64,000 nucleotides of DNA from assembly GCA_964645205.1 (NCBI GenBank), contig CAZYBO010000003.1:186001-250000 (forward strand), read 5' to 3'. The position numbers and the translations under genes were made by a program. The notes beneath the pieces are model-generated. The model had not been told where the DNA came from and made no database searches. It saw nothing but the letters and a program-made list of their open reading frames with translations. This document shows, piece after piece, positions 36,881 to 45,602 of the stretch. Source of the DNA: CAZYBO01 sp964645205. GTDB taxonomy: Bacteria > Pseudomonadota > Alphaproteobacteria > Rickettsiales > SXRF01. Position 1 is the stretch's first letter. Every line of letters starts with the position of its first letter.

Positions 36881-37586
36881 TACGGTGCTTGTCGCAGGCG
36901 CAGGCTCATCCCTTGCGCAAGCGGTGTGCCGCGTGTTGGCCGCCCGTGGTTATACGCTGACGCTCGCGGGGCGTGACCTTACCGAGCTTGAACTGCTTGC
37001 CGCCGATTTATCCGTGCGTAGCAAGACGATCTGCCATGTATTGGCGTTGGATATTTCCCCGGGGTTCGACGCGAGCTATTTCCTCGCGCATGCGGGCGAT
37101 TTCTCCCACGTACTCATCGCCACGGGCGTACTCTGCGAAGGCGACGAACTTTCCTCGCTCGATTACATCACCCATGTCAATTACACAGCTCCCGCGCAGC
37201 TTGCTGCGCTTGCGGCACAAAAGTTGGAAACGGCAGGCGGCGGCGCTGTGACGATTATTTCGTCCGTCGCAGGCGACCGGGGCAGGTCAAAGCGTTACGC
37301 TTACGCCGCCGCCAAATCCGCCTTGTCCACGTTCGCCTCCGGGCTGCGCAGCACTTACTGCAGGCGCGGCGTGCATGTGCTCACCATCAAGCCCGGATTC
37401 ATCGATACGCCTATGACGTGGGGCATGAAAAGTCCGCTCATCGCCAGTCGCGAATACTGCGCCAAGCGCATCGTCGATGCGATGGAACAGCAGAAAGACG
37501 TGGCCTACGTACCGTTTTTCTGGTGGTGGATCATGGCAGTGCTGTGCGCAATTCCTGAACGCATATTCAAAAAGCTACGTATCTAA
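36837..37586 (+). CDS. DprE2-like short-chain dehydrogenase
   Basis: A 249-residue SDR. The nucleotide-binding motif is VLVAGAGSSLAQAVCRVLAARG, and the catalytic Ser-Tyr-Lys set lies in ISSVAGDRGRSKRYAYAAAKSAL, followed by VLTIKPGFIDTPMTWG as in DprE2. DprE2 reduces the 2'-keto intermediate to decaprenylphosphoryl-arabinose. A C-terminal hydrophobic stretch (about 222-240, FFWWWIMAVLCAIP) may bind the membrane, which suits a lipid-linked substrate. It overlaps the GT-C gene by 44 bp and completes the oxidase/transferase/reductase unit. Confidence 0.85.
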   Translation: MTTGKTATSEPTRNSTVLVAGAGSSLAQAVCRVLAARGYTLTLAGRDLTELELLAADLSVRSKTICHVLALDISPGFDASYFLAHAGDFSHVLIATGVLCEGDELSSLDYITHVNYTAPAQLAALAAQKLETAGGGAVTIISSVAGDRGRSKRYAYAAAKSALSTFASGLRSTYCRRGVHVLTIKPGFIDTPMTWGMKSPLIASREYCAKRIVDAMEQQKDVAYVPFFWWWIMAVLCAIPERIFKKLRI

Positions 37587-38176
37587 AACGGTAGACGCGC
37601 TTTCAGCGCCGCACCCAGCGTGCCGTCATCCAGGTAATCAAGTTCGCCGCCCATCGGAATCCCCTGCGCAAGTCGAGAGATATTCACATTGCACCCTTCC
37701 AGCCGCGTGGTGATGTAATGCGCGGTGGTCTGTCCTTCCAGCGTAGCGTTGGTGGCGAGAATCACTTCCTTCACGTCTTCACGTCGCGCGCGCGCGACCA
37801 GCGGCTCGATATTCAGTTGCGAAGGCCCCCGGTCGTCCATCGCCGAGAGCGTGCCGCCCAGCACATGGTAATGCCCGCGATATAAATTACAGCGCTCGAT
37901 GGCCCACAAATCGGCAAGGTCTTCCACCACGCAGAGCGTGGACATATCCCGGCGCGTATCGCTGCAAATCGTGCAAGGACTATGTGTATCGAAATTCCCG
38001 CACACGCTGCATGTGCGGACACTCTCCATCGCCCGCGAAAGCGCGCCAGCCAGCGGCATCATCGACTGATCTTTGAAGCGAAGCAAGTGCAGCACGGCAC
38101 GGCGCGCCGAGCGCGGCCCCAACCCTGGAAGTTTGGAAAACAGACGAATCAGATCATCGATGTCGGAATGGCTCAT
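37583..38176 (-). CDS. recR: Recombination mediator protein RecR
   Basis: A 197-residue DNA-repair protein that acts with RecF/RecO to load RecA. An N-terminal HhH (LIRLFSKLPGLGPRSARRAVLHLL), a four-Cys zinc finger (CSVCGNFDTHSPCTICSD) and a Toprim domain (LCVVEDLADLWAIERC onward) are present. It ends the classical dnaX-ybaB-recR operon, 3 bp after ybaB, and overlaps the convergent DprE2-like gene by 4 bp. Confidence 0.98.
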   Translation of the reverse strand: MSHSDIDDLIRLFSKLPGLGPRSARRAVLHLLRFKDQSMMPLAGALSRAMESVRTCSVCGNFDTHSPCTICSDTRRDMSTLCVVEDLADLWAIERCNLYRGHYHVLGGTLSAMDDRGPSQLNIEPLVARARREDVKEVILATNATLEGQTTAHYITTRLEGCNVNISRLAQGIPMGGELDYLDDGTLGAALKARLPF

Positions 38177-38178
38177 GC

Positions 38179-38499
38179 TTAGAACGGCAGTTTAAATCCC
38201 GGCGGCAGGTTCAACCCGCCGGAGAGTTGCTGCATCTGGTCGGAGAAGCTGGAATCAATTTTCGAGCGCGCGTCGTTATGCGCGGCGACCAGCAAATCTT
38301 CGAGCATCTCTTTCTCCTCCGGCTTCATCAGGCTGACGTCGATACTTACTTTCTTCATATCGTTCTTGCCCGACATTTTCACTACTACTGCGCCGCCGCC
38401 CGCTACGCCTTCGACTTCCTGTGCTTCCACACGCGCCTGCACGTCGGCAATTTTCTGCTGCATTTCCTGCGCCTGCTTCATCATTTTCTGCAAATTCAT
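38179..38499 (-). CDS. YbaB/EbfC nucleoid-associated protein
   Basis: A 106-residue DNA-binding protein: a long N-terminal helix (MNLQKMMKQAQEMQQKIADVQARV), the beta sheet (VEGVAGGGAVVVKMSGKNDMKKVSIDVSL) and the C-terminal LEDLLVAAHNDARSKID. It lies between dnaX and recR, the position conserved in most bacteria, and coats or bends DNA; exact role unclear. Confidence 0.97.
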   Translation of the reverse strand: MNLQKMMKQAQEMQQKIADVQARVEAQEVEGVAGGGAVVVKMSGKNDMKKVSIDVSLMKPEEKEMLEDLLVAAHNDARSKIDSSFSDQMQQLSGGLNLPPGFKLPF

Positions 38500-38508
38500 A
38501 GATACTCC

Positions 38509-40104
38509 TTAGTTGCTATTGACCCCGACGATTTTAGCGCCGGGAAACTGTTCAAATACACTGCTGACCAGCGGATGCGCGGACGCTTCTTCCACGCGCT
38601 GCTGTTTGTGCGCCTGCTCCTGCTCGTGCAGGGTCGTCTCGCCAGGTTCGTCCGACACCGTGACTTTCCATGCCATCCCCGTCCAGCGGCCAAGGCATTC
38701 AGCGACGCGGGAGGCAAAATCGCGCGGCAGGTCGGCCCCCATACGCAACGCAATTATGCCCGGCGCATACGATACCAGCTTCACATCCTGCATCAGGCGC
38801 GAATACATGAGGGGTTCACGGTTTGCGTTGAACAGCGCGACCGCTTCGGCGAAGCTGGCAGGTGCAGATTGCTGCGGACTAGCGACTGGTGCTGCTTTCG
38901 GCGGCACAGCCACTGGCGATACATTGGAAATCGGCGGTACGGACGGTTGCTTCATTTCTTCGCGGATAATTTCCGCAGGCGTGGGCAGTTGCGCGGCATA
39001 GGCGGTGCGCACCATCAGCATTTCGAGCGCGGAAAGCGGTGACGGCGCGATGCGGATCTCACTCACCCCCTTCAGCAGCATCTGCCACAAGCGCGTAAGA
39101 GAGGGCATGGACACGGCGTCGGCCAGCGCCTTCGCAGATTCACGATCACTCTGTGAAAGCGAAACATCTGCCAATGCGCCGGGCGCTACTTTCACACGCG
39201 TAACCAGATGGGTGATTTCAAGGCAATCTTGCACGATGAGGAGCGGGTCGGCGCCTGCGGTATAATGTTCGCGCAGCAATTCCAGCGCGGCCGGTATCTC
39301 GCCTTTGAGCAGCACTTCCAGTAGCCGGAAACTTACGGCATGGTCGGAACCGCCTATCATCTGGCGCGCCAGCGTGCCGGTCACACCGCCCTGCCCTTGC
39401 CCGGCGGCCGACGCGATGGCCTGATCGAGCAGTGACAACGCGTCGCGCACGGAACCTTCGGCGGCCAGCGCGATTACTTTCAGCGCCTCATCTTCCACCG
39501 CCACCTGTTCTTTCGCGGCAATTTTTCCCAGATGCGATGCCAGCATCTGCGTGTCAATGCGTTTAAGGTCGAAGCGCTGACAGCGTGAAAGAATAGTGAC
39601 GGGAATTTTACGCGCCTCGGTGGTGGCAAATACGAATTTCACGTGCGGCGGCGGCTCTTCCAGTGTTTTCAGCAACGCGTTGAACGCGTTGTTGGAGAGC
39701 ATGTGCACTTCGTCGATAATATATATTTTATAGCGTGCGGAGGTAGGCAGATAACGCACGCCGTCGATAAGCTCGCGCATGTCATCCACACCGGTATGGC
39801 TCGCGGCGTCCATTTCCAATACGTCTACGTGGCGGTCTTCAGCGATCATTTTGCAATGGGTGCAGACACCGCAAGGTGAAATGGTCGCGCTGCCCTTTTC
39901 ATCCGCGCCGATACAGTTGAGCGCGCGCGCGATAATCCTTGCCGTCGTCGTTTTTCCCACGCCGCGTATGCCAGTCAACAGGAACGCGTGCGCAAGCCTG
40001 CCGCTGTTGATGGCGTTGGACAGGGTGCGCACAAGCACCTCCTGGCCGATCAGGTCGTCGAACGTGGCGGGACGGTATTTGCGTGCGAGGACTCTGTATT
40101 CCAT
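38509..40104 (-). CDS. dnaX: DNA polymerase III subunit gamma/tau
   Basis: A 531-residue clamp-loader ATPase. It starts MEYRVLARKYRPATFDDLIGQE and has Walker A GIRGVGKTTTARIIARAL, the four-Cys zinc module (C...CGVCTHC) and the DEVHMLSNNAFNALLKTLEEPP Walker B region; a C-terminal tau-like extension follows a Pro/Ala/Val-rich linker (about 400-425). It is shorter than E. coli tau but long enough to bind the replicative polymerase. I see no obvious A-run frameshift site. Located immediately downstream of the SRP RNA gene. Confidence 0.97.
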   Translation of the reverse strand: MEYRVLARKYRPATFDDLIGQEVLVRTLSNAINSGRLAHAFLLTGIRGVGKTTTARIIARALNCIGADEKGSATISPCGVCTHCKMIAEDRHVDVLEMDAASHTGVDDMRELIDGVRYLPTSARYKIYIIDEVHMLSNNAFNALLKTLEEPPPHVKFVFATTEARKIPVTILSRCQRFDLKRIDTQMLASHLGKIAAKEQVAVEDEALKVIALAAEGSVRDALSLLDQAIASAAGQGQGGVTGTLARQMIGGSDHAVSFRLLEVLLKGEIPAALELLREHYTAGADPLLIVQDCLEITHLVTRVKVAPGALADVSLSQSDRESAKALADAVSMPSLTRLWQMLLKGVSEIRIAPSPLSALEMLMVRTAYAAQLPTPAEIIREEMKQPSVPPISNVSPVAVPPKAAPVASPQQSAPASFAEAVALFNANREPLMYSRLMQDVKLVSYAPGIIALRMGADLPRDFASRVAECLGRWTGMAWKVTVSDEPGETTLHEQEQAHKQQRVEEASAHPLVSSVFEQFPGAKIVGVNSN

Positions 40105-40124
40105 CGGGTTATATGCTGATCGTG

Positions 40125-40216
40125 GTGACTGGTGGCGACCCGAAATGTGACCCGCTACGGCTGCTTCCTTTCGGACCTGACCGGGTTTGCGGGGATTCCG
40201 CCCGCCACCAGCCTCG
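40125..40216 (-). ncRNA. ffs: Bacterial signal recognition particle RNA (4.5S type)
   Basis: Read on the minus strand, the conserved apical loop region is GGTCAGGTCCGAAAGGAAGC (about 40160-40183 with flanks), nearly identical to the E. coli Ffh-binding loop. The long stem closes with GCTGGTGGCG (40203-40212) pairing to CGCCACCAGT (40128-40137). The position just before dnaX on the same strand is the common one. Exact ends are estimated. Confidence 0.92.
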
Positions 40217-40252
40217 GCGGATTATGCGGCAAGGATTCGGCCACTGCAAGCG

Positions 40253-40873
40253 TTAAAAAACAGTTTCGAACGCTTTACCCACCGCATAGAAAAACAGCAG
40301 GATTATCTTATACATAAAGACGATCCCGGACACTGCAAATGCCAGCGCCGCGACAAGAAAAATACCATCACGCTCAAGCATCGCCAGCGCGATCAGTGAC
40401 ATGGCCAGCCCGGGCAGGAAATTGCCGCCGGGGATCGGCAGCGCGATAATCAGCGACAGCACCACGAACATCGCGCCGATAAACCGGTCGGCGAGCGGCT
40501 CAGTCAACGGCAGCCAGCGGGGGCGCAGGAATTTTTCGAGCCATACCACGGCTGGCAGGGCTTTTGACAGCATTTTGACTAACCCTGAGCGAGAGAATTT
40601 TTTGCTGGCGAAACGGTAGGGCAGCCACAGGCTCTGGCGCCCTATCACCATTTGCAGCCCAATAAAGGTGATAGGCAGGCCGGTAAGCGTGGAAAATCCC
40701 GGAATCCCCGGCACAGGCAGCGAGTTGGGTAACGAAAAAATCAGGATCGCGAGACAAAACCCCTTATCCCCGAGCATTCCGATGAACTCACCCACGGTGA
40801 CGTGCGTATCCTGCGAGGGATACTCGATGATTTCCTTTAATATGACGCTCGTCCTGCTTGCGGTCTCCGACAT
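40253..40873 (-). CDS. ExoD family membrane protein
   Basis: A 206-residue inner-membrane protein of the exopolysaccharide synthesis ExoD family. There are about four helices and the pattern VTVGEFIGMLGDKGFCLAILIFSLPNSLPVPGIPGFSTLTGLPITFIGLQMVIGRQSLWLP, whose core is LPNSLPVPGIPG. ExoD mutants of rhizobia are altered in exopolysaccharide and alkali tolerance; the biochemistry is unknown. I start at ATG 40873 (MSETASR); a longer in-frame reading (to 40978) gives a Cys-rich, non-conserved extension. Divergent from ftsK, 75 bp apart. Confidence 0.88.
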   Translation of the reverse strand: MSETASRTSVILKEIIEYPSQDTHVTVGEFIGMLGDKGFCLAILIFSLPNSLPVPGIPGFSTLTGLPITFIGLQMVIGRQSLWLPYRFASKKFSRSGLVKMLSKALPAVVWLEKFLRPRWLPLTEPLADRFIGAMFVVLSLIIALPIPGGNFLPGLAMSLIALAMLERDGIFLVAALAFAVSGIVFMYKIILLFFYAVGKAFETVF

Positions 40874-40948
40874 AAATTTCAGTGTATAAAAAAAAATATA
40901 ATGATAGATTAATGATCCATTCGTACAATATATGCATCCTATACTTAT

Positions 40949-43315
40949 ATGACAACACGCACCATAGCCAAGATGCAAGCCGATTACCCCGCCCGTAACC
41001 CCTTGCGCATGCTATCTGGCATCCTGCTTTGCGTGGGCGTCGTATACCTGATGCTTTGCCTCACCACCTATAATCAGGCCGACCCTTCGCTTAACCGTGC
41101 CACCGATAACCCCGTAACCAACGCAGGCGGTCACACCGGCGCGCTGATTGCCGATCTCGCCCTGCAGGTCATGGGGCTAGCCAACGTCATTCTGCTGCTC
41201 GTGCCGCTGGCATGGGGTTTCAAGCTGATGCGCGGGCAAGTCGTCTCCCATATGTGGCTACGCATCTGCCTGCTGATCGGCGCGCTGGTATGCACGGCTG
41301 CCCTGCTGTCACGCGTGGAGCCCCCGTTATCATGGCCGGTAACCAGCGGTTTCGGCGGCTCGATCGGCGTGATGCTGCACGATGCGTTCTACAAGCTGTT
41401 CCGCAGCAAACTGTTCCTCGCCGGACTTTTCGCGGTCGATATCGTCATGCTTTCCATAGCGTTCGGCATGAGTTGGACGGAATGGCGCAATGCGGCGCGT
41501 ATCAGCAGGCAGGCGTTTTTCATCGCCAGCGCCGTGGTGCTGTCGCTATTGCCCAAACGTCGCACCACGCAGGATGACGATGTAGAGTATGAGGTTGTCG
41601 ATGAAGATGAGGAAGCCGCGCTCCCGTGGTATAAGCGCGCATACTATGCCGTGGCGGAGCGTATTCCTTTCCTCCGGCGCGACGATGGGGCGTATGAAGA
41701 AGATGAGGACGAAGATGAGGAACCCGCCGCCAGGCCGCAGCCGCGCGTAAGCAAAAAATCCGGCGCGGGCACTACGGAAAAAGCCCGTTCTGCGCCTAAG
41801 GTACAGGCATCGCTTTCCCTGCCGCAGGGCGATTATGAAATTCCGCCGCTCAAGTTACTCACCACCGCGCCGAAAAGCCGCAAAAGCGGCCTGAGCGAAA
41901 GCGCGCTGACGCAAAACGCCAAGCTGCTGGAAAGCGTGCTGCAGGATTTCGGCGTCAACGGCAATATTACGGAAATCCGCCCCGGCCCCGTTGTTACGCT
42001 CTATGAGCTGGAACCGGCGGCAGGTACGAAATCCTCCCGTGTCATCGGGCTGGCCGACGACATCGCCCGCTCCATGAGCGCCATTTCCACCCGCATCGCA
42101 GTCATCCCCGGCCAGAACGCCATCGGCATCGAGCTCCCCAACAGCACGCGTGAAACCGTATATTTGCGCGAGATGCTGGAAAACGAAGCGTTCGATTCCG
42201 CCGAAGCCAAGCTGCCGCTCGCACTCGGCAAAGACATCGGCGGCGCGCCGATCATCGTGGATTTAACCCGTATGCCACACCTGCTGGTGGCGGGCACGAC
42301 TGGCTCGGGCAAATCGGTGGCGATCAATACTATGATCATGTCGCTGGTCTACAAGCTCACGCCGGAAGAATGCAAATTCATCATGATCGACCCGAAAATG
42401 CTCGAACTCTCGGTCTATGACGGCATCCCACACCTGCTCACACCGGTAGTGACCGAGCCGGGCAAGGCGGTGGTCGCGCTGAAATGGACGGTCAAAGAAA
42501 TGGAAAACCGTTACCGCCTGATGTCCAATCTCGGCGTGCGCAATATCGACGGCTACAACAAGAAAATCCGCGAGGCGAAATCCAAAGGCCACCAACTCAC
42601 GCGCACGGTGCAGACCGGGTTCAATCCCGACAGCGGCGAGGCGATCATCGAGGAAGTCCCCTTGGAAATGGTCGATCTGCCTTTCATCGTGGTGGTGGTC
42701 GACGAAATGGCCGACCTCATGATCGTAGCAGGCAAAGACATCGAATCCTCTATCCAACGCTTAGCGCAGATGGCGCGCGCGGCCGGCATCCATATCATCA
42801 TGGCCACGCAGCGCCCATCGGTAGATGTCATCACCGGCGTCATCAAAGCCAACTTCCCCACCCGCATCAGCTTTCAGGTCACCTCACGCATCGACAGCCG
42901 CACCATCCTGGGTGAACAGGGCGCGGAACAACTGCTCGGTCAGGGCGATATGCTTTACATGGCGGGCGGCGGGCGCATCACACGCGTACACGGCCCCTTC
43001 GTCACCGATAAGGAAGTCGAACACGTCGTCTCCCATCTCAAGGCGCAAGGCTCCCCCACCTATATCGAAGACGTCACCCGCGATGAAGAAGCCGAAGGCG
43101 CGTTCGGCGAAGGCGGAGAGAAAGACGAGTTGTACGATCAGGCCGTCTCCATCGTCATCCGCGACCGCAAGGCGTCTACCAGCTATGTGCAGCGCTGCCT
43201 GAAAATCGGCTATAACCGCGCCGCCTCCATCATCGAGCAGATGGAGCGCGAAGGCATCGTCGGCGCCGCCAACCATGTCGGCAAACGCGAAGTGCTGGCG
43301 CGGGAGGATAGTTAG
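40949..43315 (+). CDS. ftsK: DNA translocase FtsK
   Basis: A 788-residue septal DNA pump. Four N-terminal helices (within about 20-200), an acidic linker (about 205-275 with runs of Glu/Asp), then alpha/beta motor domains with Walker A AGTTGSGKSVAIN (about 448-460) and Walker B FIVVVVDEMADLM, and the C-terminal winged-helix gamma domain (DELYDQAVSIVIRDRKASTSYVQRCLKIGYNRAASIIEQME) that reads KOPS. It moves chromosome termini during division and activates XerCD. lolA follows after 3 bp, a common arrangement in this class. Confidence 0.97.
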   Translation: MTTRTIAKMQADYPARNPLRMLSGILLCVGVVYLMLCLTTYNQADPSLNRATDNPVTNAGGHTGALIADLALQVMGLANVILLLVPLAWGFKLMRGQVVSHMWLRICLLIGALVCTAALLSRVEPPLSWPVTSGFGGSIGVMLHDAFYKLFRSKLFLAGLFAVDIVMLSIAFGMSWTEWRNAARISRQAFFIASAVVLSLLPKRRTTQDDDVEYEVVDEDEEAALPWYKRAYYAVAERIPFLRRDDGAYEEDEDEDEEPAARPQPRVSKKSGAGTTEKARSAPKVQASLSLPQGDYEIPPLKLLTTAPKSRKSGLSESALTQNAKLLESVLQDFGVNGNITEIRPGPVVTLYELEPAAGTKSSRVIGLADDIARSMSAISTRIAVIPGQNAIGIELPNSTRETVYLREMLENEAFDSAEAKLPLALGKDIGGAPIIVDLTRMPHLLVAGTTGSGKSVAINTMIMSLVYKLTPEECKFIMIDPKMLELSVYDGIPHLLTPVVTEPGKAVVALKWTVKEMENRYRLMSNLGVRNIDGYNKKIREAKSKGHQLTRTVQTGFNPDSGEAIIEEVPLEMVDLPFIVVVVDEMADLMIVAGKDIESSIQRLAQMARAAGIHIIMATQRPSVDVITGVIKANFPTRISFQVTSRIDSRTILGEQGAEQLLGQGDMLYMAGGGRITRVHGPFVTDKEVEHVVSHLKAQGSPTYIEDVTRDEEAEGAFGEGGEKDELYDQAVSIVIRDRKASTSYVQRCLKIGYNRAASIIEQMEREGIVGAANHVGKREVLAREDS

Positions 43316-43318
43316 CGC

Positions 43319-43981
43319 ATGTCATTTTTCAAACCGTGGATCCCGGCCTTCGCCGGGATGACAGCGTTGTTATATATCGTAAGCACTCACGCAGCCGATG
43401 CCCCCCCGCCCGTGCATTTTCTCTCGGCCGAAGAGCTCGCGCCGCATGAGAAAACGATCGCGCGCGTGGAAGCCTATCTCAGCGGACTGACCACGGTGAT
43501 TGCTGATTTCACCCAGATCGCACCCGACGGATCGCTGACCACAGGAAAATTCTTTTTAGAACGCCCCGGCAAGATGCGCTGGCAATATAATCCCCCTACT
43601 CCGGTGCTGATGGTCGCCAACGGCAAGGAGCTGGTATACTATGATTACGAGTTGGAACAGCTCAGCCACATCCCGCTGGATTCCACGCTGATCGGTTTTC
43701 TCGCGCAGGAGCGCGTGACGTTCGATAAAACCGTCGGCATCACCGAATTGCAAGAAGAAGCCGGTGTTATCCGTGTCAGCCTGGCACAAAAGGAAAGACC
43801 CACCGATGGCGGGCTGATGCTCGAACTATCCGACAAGCCGTTACTCATTCGTAACATGGTAGTTACCGACGCCACCAACCAGATCACCAGCGTATCGTTG
43901 AACAACGCCAAGTTCGGCACGGCGCTCGACAAAAATCTTTTCGATTTCCGCGATCCGCGCAAGCCCCGCAGGCAGCGCTGA
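43319..43981 (+). CDS. lolA: LolA-like outer-membrane lipoprotein carrier
   Basis: A 220-residue periplasmic carrier for lipoproteins. The LolA core is clear: TTVIADFTQIAPDGSLTTGKFFLERPGKMRWQYNPPTPVLMVANGKELVYYDYELEQLSHIPLDSTLIGFLAQ. The signal peptide (about 1-25, cleavage after STHA) is unusual: residues 6-15 ([10 protein letters not shown]) are translated from a half copy of the genome's palindromic repeat (43336-43362). GGAGG lies 12 bases before ATG. It is co-transcribed with ftsK. Confidence 0.93.
   Translation: MSFFKPWIPAFAGMTALLYIVSTHAADAPPPVHFLSAEELAPHEKTIARVEAYLSGLTTVIADFTQIAPDGSLTTGKFFLERPGKMRWQYNPPTPVLMVANGKELVYYDYELEQLSHIPLDSTLIGFLAQERVTFDKTVGITELQEEAGVIRVSLAQKERPTDGGLMLELSDKPLLIRNMVVTDATNQITSVSLNNAKFGTALDKNLFDFRDPRKPRRQR
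43336..43362. repeat. Half palindromic repeat, GTCATCCCGG family, inside lolA
   Basis: GTGGATCCCGGCC...CGCCGGGATGAC (43336-43362) matches one arm of the intergenic repeats. Only one arm is present, and it lies in frame within the signal-peptide coding region of lolA. Confidence 0.9.
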
Positions 43982-44145
43982 CCTTAGCGATTGTCAAGAT
44001 TATTTGGTGATTTTTACACAAAAATTCCGTGTGATTGTCATGGAAATTTCATACTTCCGCCCCATTTTCTGTGATATAAAAGAAGCCATAAAATACGTAC
44101 CGGCTTACAGTCACAATAAACAAACTTCACAGGGTATTGAGGGTT

Positions 44146-44352
44146 ATGGATATTTTTAACGAGTCGCCGGATATGTTTTCCATCGTGCTGGACGCTTCAC
44201 CGGTTGCCTATGTCAGACCGATCATTACCGAAAACGGCACCAGCTACGCCGTATGCAATACCGAAGGCACGCAGCTCGCGGTATTCGCCACGCAGGACGC
44301 GGCCTTCTTCGCCGCCAAGCAACATGATCTGGAGCCGATGCTCATCCACTAG
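44146..44352 (+). CDS. DUF1150 family protein
   Basis: A 68-residue protein of the alphaproteobacterial DUF1150 family, recognised by VAYVRPI...G..YAV....GTQLAVFATQDAAFFAAKQHDLEPMLIH; the AVFATQDAAFFAAKQHDLEP tail is the family core. Function unknown; in many relatives it lies near small heat-shock protein genes, none of which is here. ATG at 44146 with GAGGG upstream is preferred to a TTG nine bases earlier. The 164-bp gap after lolA is AT-rich and probably holds its promoter. Confidence 0.85.
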   Translation: MDIFNESPDMFSIVLDASPVAYVRPIITENGTSYAVCNTEGTQLAVFATQDAAFFAAKQHDLEPMLIH

Positions 44353-44358
44353 CCTTCG

Positions 44359-44922
44359 CTAGTGGAACGTCTGCATCATGTAGCGGTACGCGTTCCACAG
44401 CAGGAACAGGATAATCAGCCATTTGAGCGGCACGAAGCGATTGTAGGCGTGCGGCAGCTTTTCGCGAATCACGGTGCGCGCTTCCTTGTTATCCACCTCA
44501 AACATGCGGTCGCCCTGCTCATCGAACAGCGCCTTGTATTTTATCAGCCCGCGCCGTGAGATCGTTTTTTCGTGCCACTTTACCGGCACCGTATGCACGT
44601 CCCTGCCCTTATGGTCCACACGATACTGGTAATCGCCGGTGATTTCCGCGATCATCACTTCCGGTTTCGATTTCAACGGCACAGCGACAACGTCCTCCGG
44701 GTGCAGGTCGTGATAGAGCTTCCAGTTTTTATGGATGATACGCTGCAGCGATTCCGGCGGCAGCTCGGGGTATAGTTTCTGCAGCATCACTCTAAATTCG
44801 CTCTGGCTGCTCACTTCCGTCAGGTCTGGCAAATTATCCAGCGGCAGCACGATGTAGTCCCGCTCGCGAATCTTGCTTTCCTCCTCAGGCGTCAGTGTCT
44901 GGTGCAATACCCACACGCTCAT
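44359..44922 (-). CDS. Mrr-N/COG4127-like domain protein with a C-terminal membrane helix
   Basis: A 187-residue protein. Residues 1-150 resemble the N-terminal domain of COG4127 (Mrr-cat superfamily) restriction endonucleases: VWVLHQ at the start, [23 protein letters not shown], then [27 protein letters not shown] and [17 protein letters not shown]. No nuclease motif (D...ExK) follows; instead the chain ends in a single transmembrane helix (about 167-183, [16 protein letters not shown]). ATG at 44922 overlaps the queC stop codon (ATGA), so it is the third gene of queE-queC-this. The function is unknown. Confidence 0.72.
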   Translation of the reverse strand: MSVWVLHQTLTPEEESKIRERDYIVLPLDNLPDLTEVSSQSEFRVMLQKLYPELPPESLQRIIHKNWKLYHDLHPEDVVAVPLKSKPEVMIAEITGDYQYRVDHKGRDVHTVPVKWHEKTISRRGLIKYKALFDEQGDRMFEVDNKEARTVIREKLPHAYNRFVPLKWLIILFLLWNAYRYMMQTFH

Positions 44923-45602
44923 GCTACATACCTCGCGGGATCGTTCATATCATTCTCACGGAATCCTTTTAGCCTAAGCTGGCAAGCATCGCAATGGCCA
45001 CAGGCTTTGCCTTCCGGCGAGGGGTCATAGCAACTGGTGGTGGCGCCATAATCCACGCCGAGCGCAAGACCTTTGCGGATGATTTCTGCCTTGGTAAGCG
45101 AAATCAGCGGTGTATGGATTTTGATGCGGCTGTCGCCGTATGCGGTAGCAAGGTTTGCCATTTTTTCGTACGCGGCGATGAATTCCGGGCGGCAATCGGG
45201 ATAACCGCTGAAATCGAGTGCGTTCACGCCGATAAAAATATCATATGCGCGCAACACTTCCGCCCATGCCAGTGCGAATGACAAAAACACAGTATTGCGC
45301 GCGGGCACGTACGTCACCGGAATTCCTTCCGCCAGCGCAGCCGCGCTGCGATCCTTCGGCACGGCGATCCCCGCTTCCGTAAGCGCTGAACCGCCGAATC
45401 CGCCAAGGTCGATGGTGATAATGCGATGCTCCTTCACACCATACTGCGCGGCAATACGTTCCGCTGCACCTAGCTCATGCTTATGGCGCTGGCCGTATGC
45501 AAACGACAACGCATACACATCGAAACCCTGCGACTGCGCAATCGCCAGTGTCGTCGTCGAATCCAGCCCGCCTGAAAGCAGCAACACTGCATTATTGCCC
45601 AT
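44919..45602 (-). CDS. queC: 7-cyano-7-deazaguanine (preQ0) synthase
   Basis: A 227-residue ATP-dependent enzyme converting 7-carboxy-7-deazaguanine to preQ0. PP-loop [16 protein letters not shown] at the N terminus, [15 protein letters not shown] in the middle, and the zinc Cys set in [25 protein letters not shown]. Its ATG shares a base with the queE stop (TAATG); it is followed without gap by the Mrr-N-like gene. Supplies queuosine for tRNA. Confidence 0.98.
   Translation of the reverse strand: MGNNAVLLLSGGLDSTTTLAIAQSQGFDVYALSFAYGQRHKHELGAAERIAAQYGVKEHRIITIDLGGFGGSALTEAGIAVPKDRSAAALAEGIPVTYVPARNTVFLSFALAWAEVLRAYDIFIGVNALDFSGYPDCRPEFIAAYEKMANLATAYGDSRIKIHTPLISLTKAEIIRKGLALGVDYGATTSCYDPSPEGKACGHCDACQLRLKGFRENDMNDPARYVA

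Noticed and set aside
39643..40104. Programmed frameshift in dnaX for a gamma subunit.
   Set aside because: I saw no run of A residues followed by a hairpin in the expected region, and the protein is a single continuous frame.
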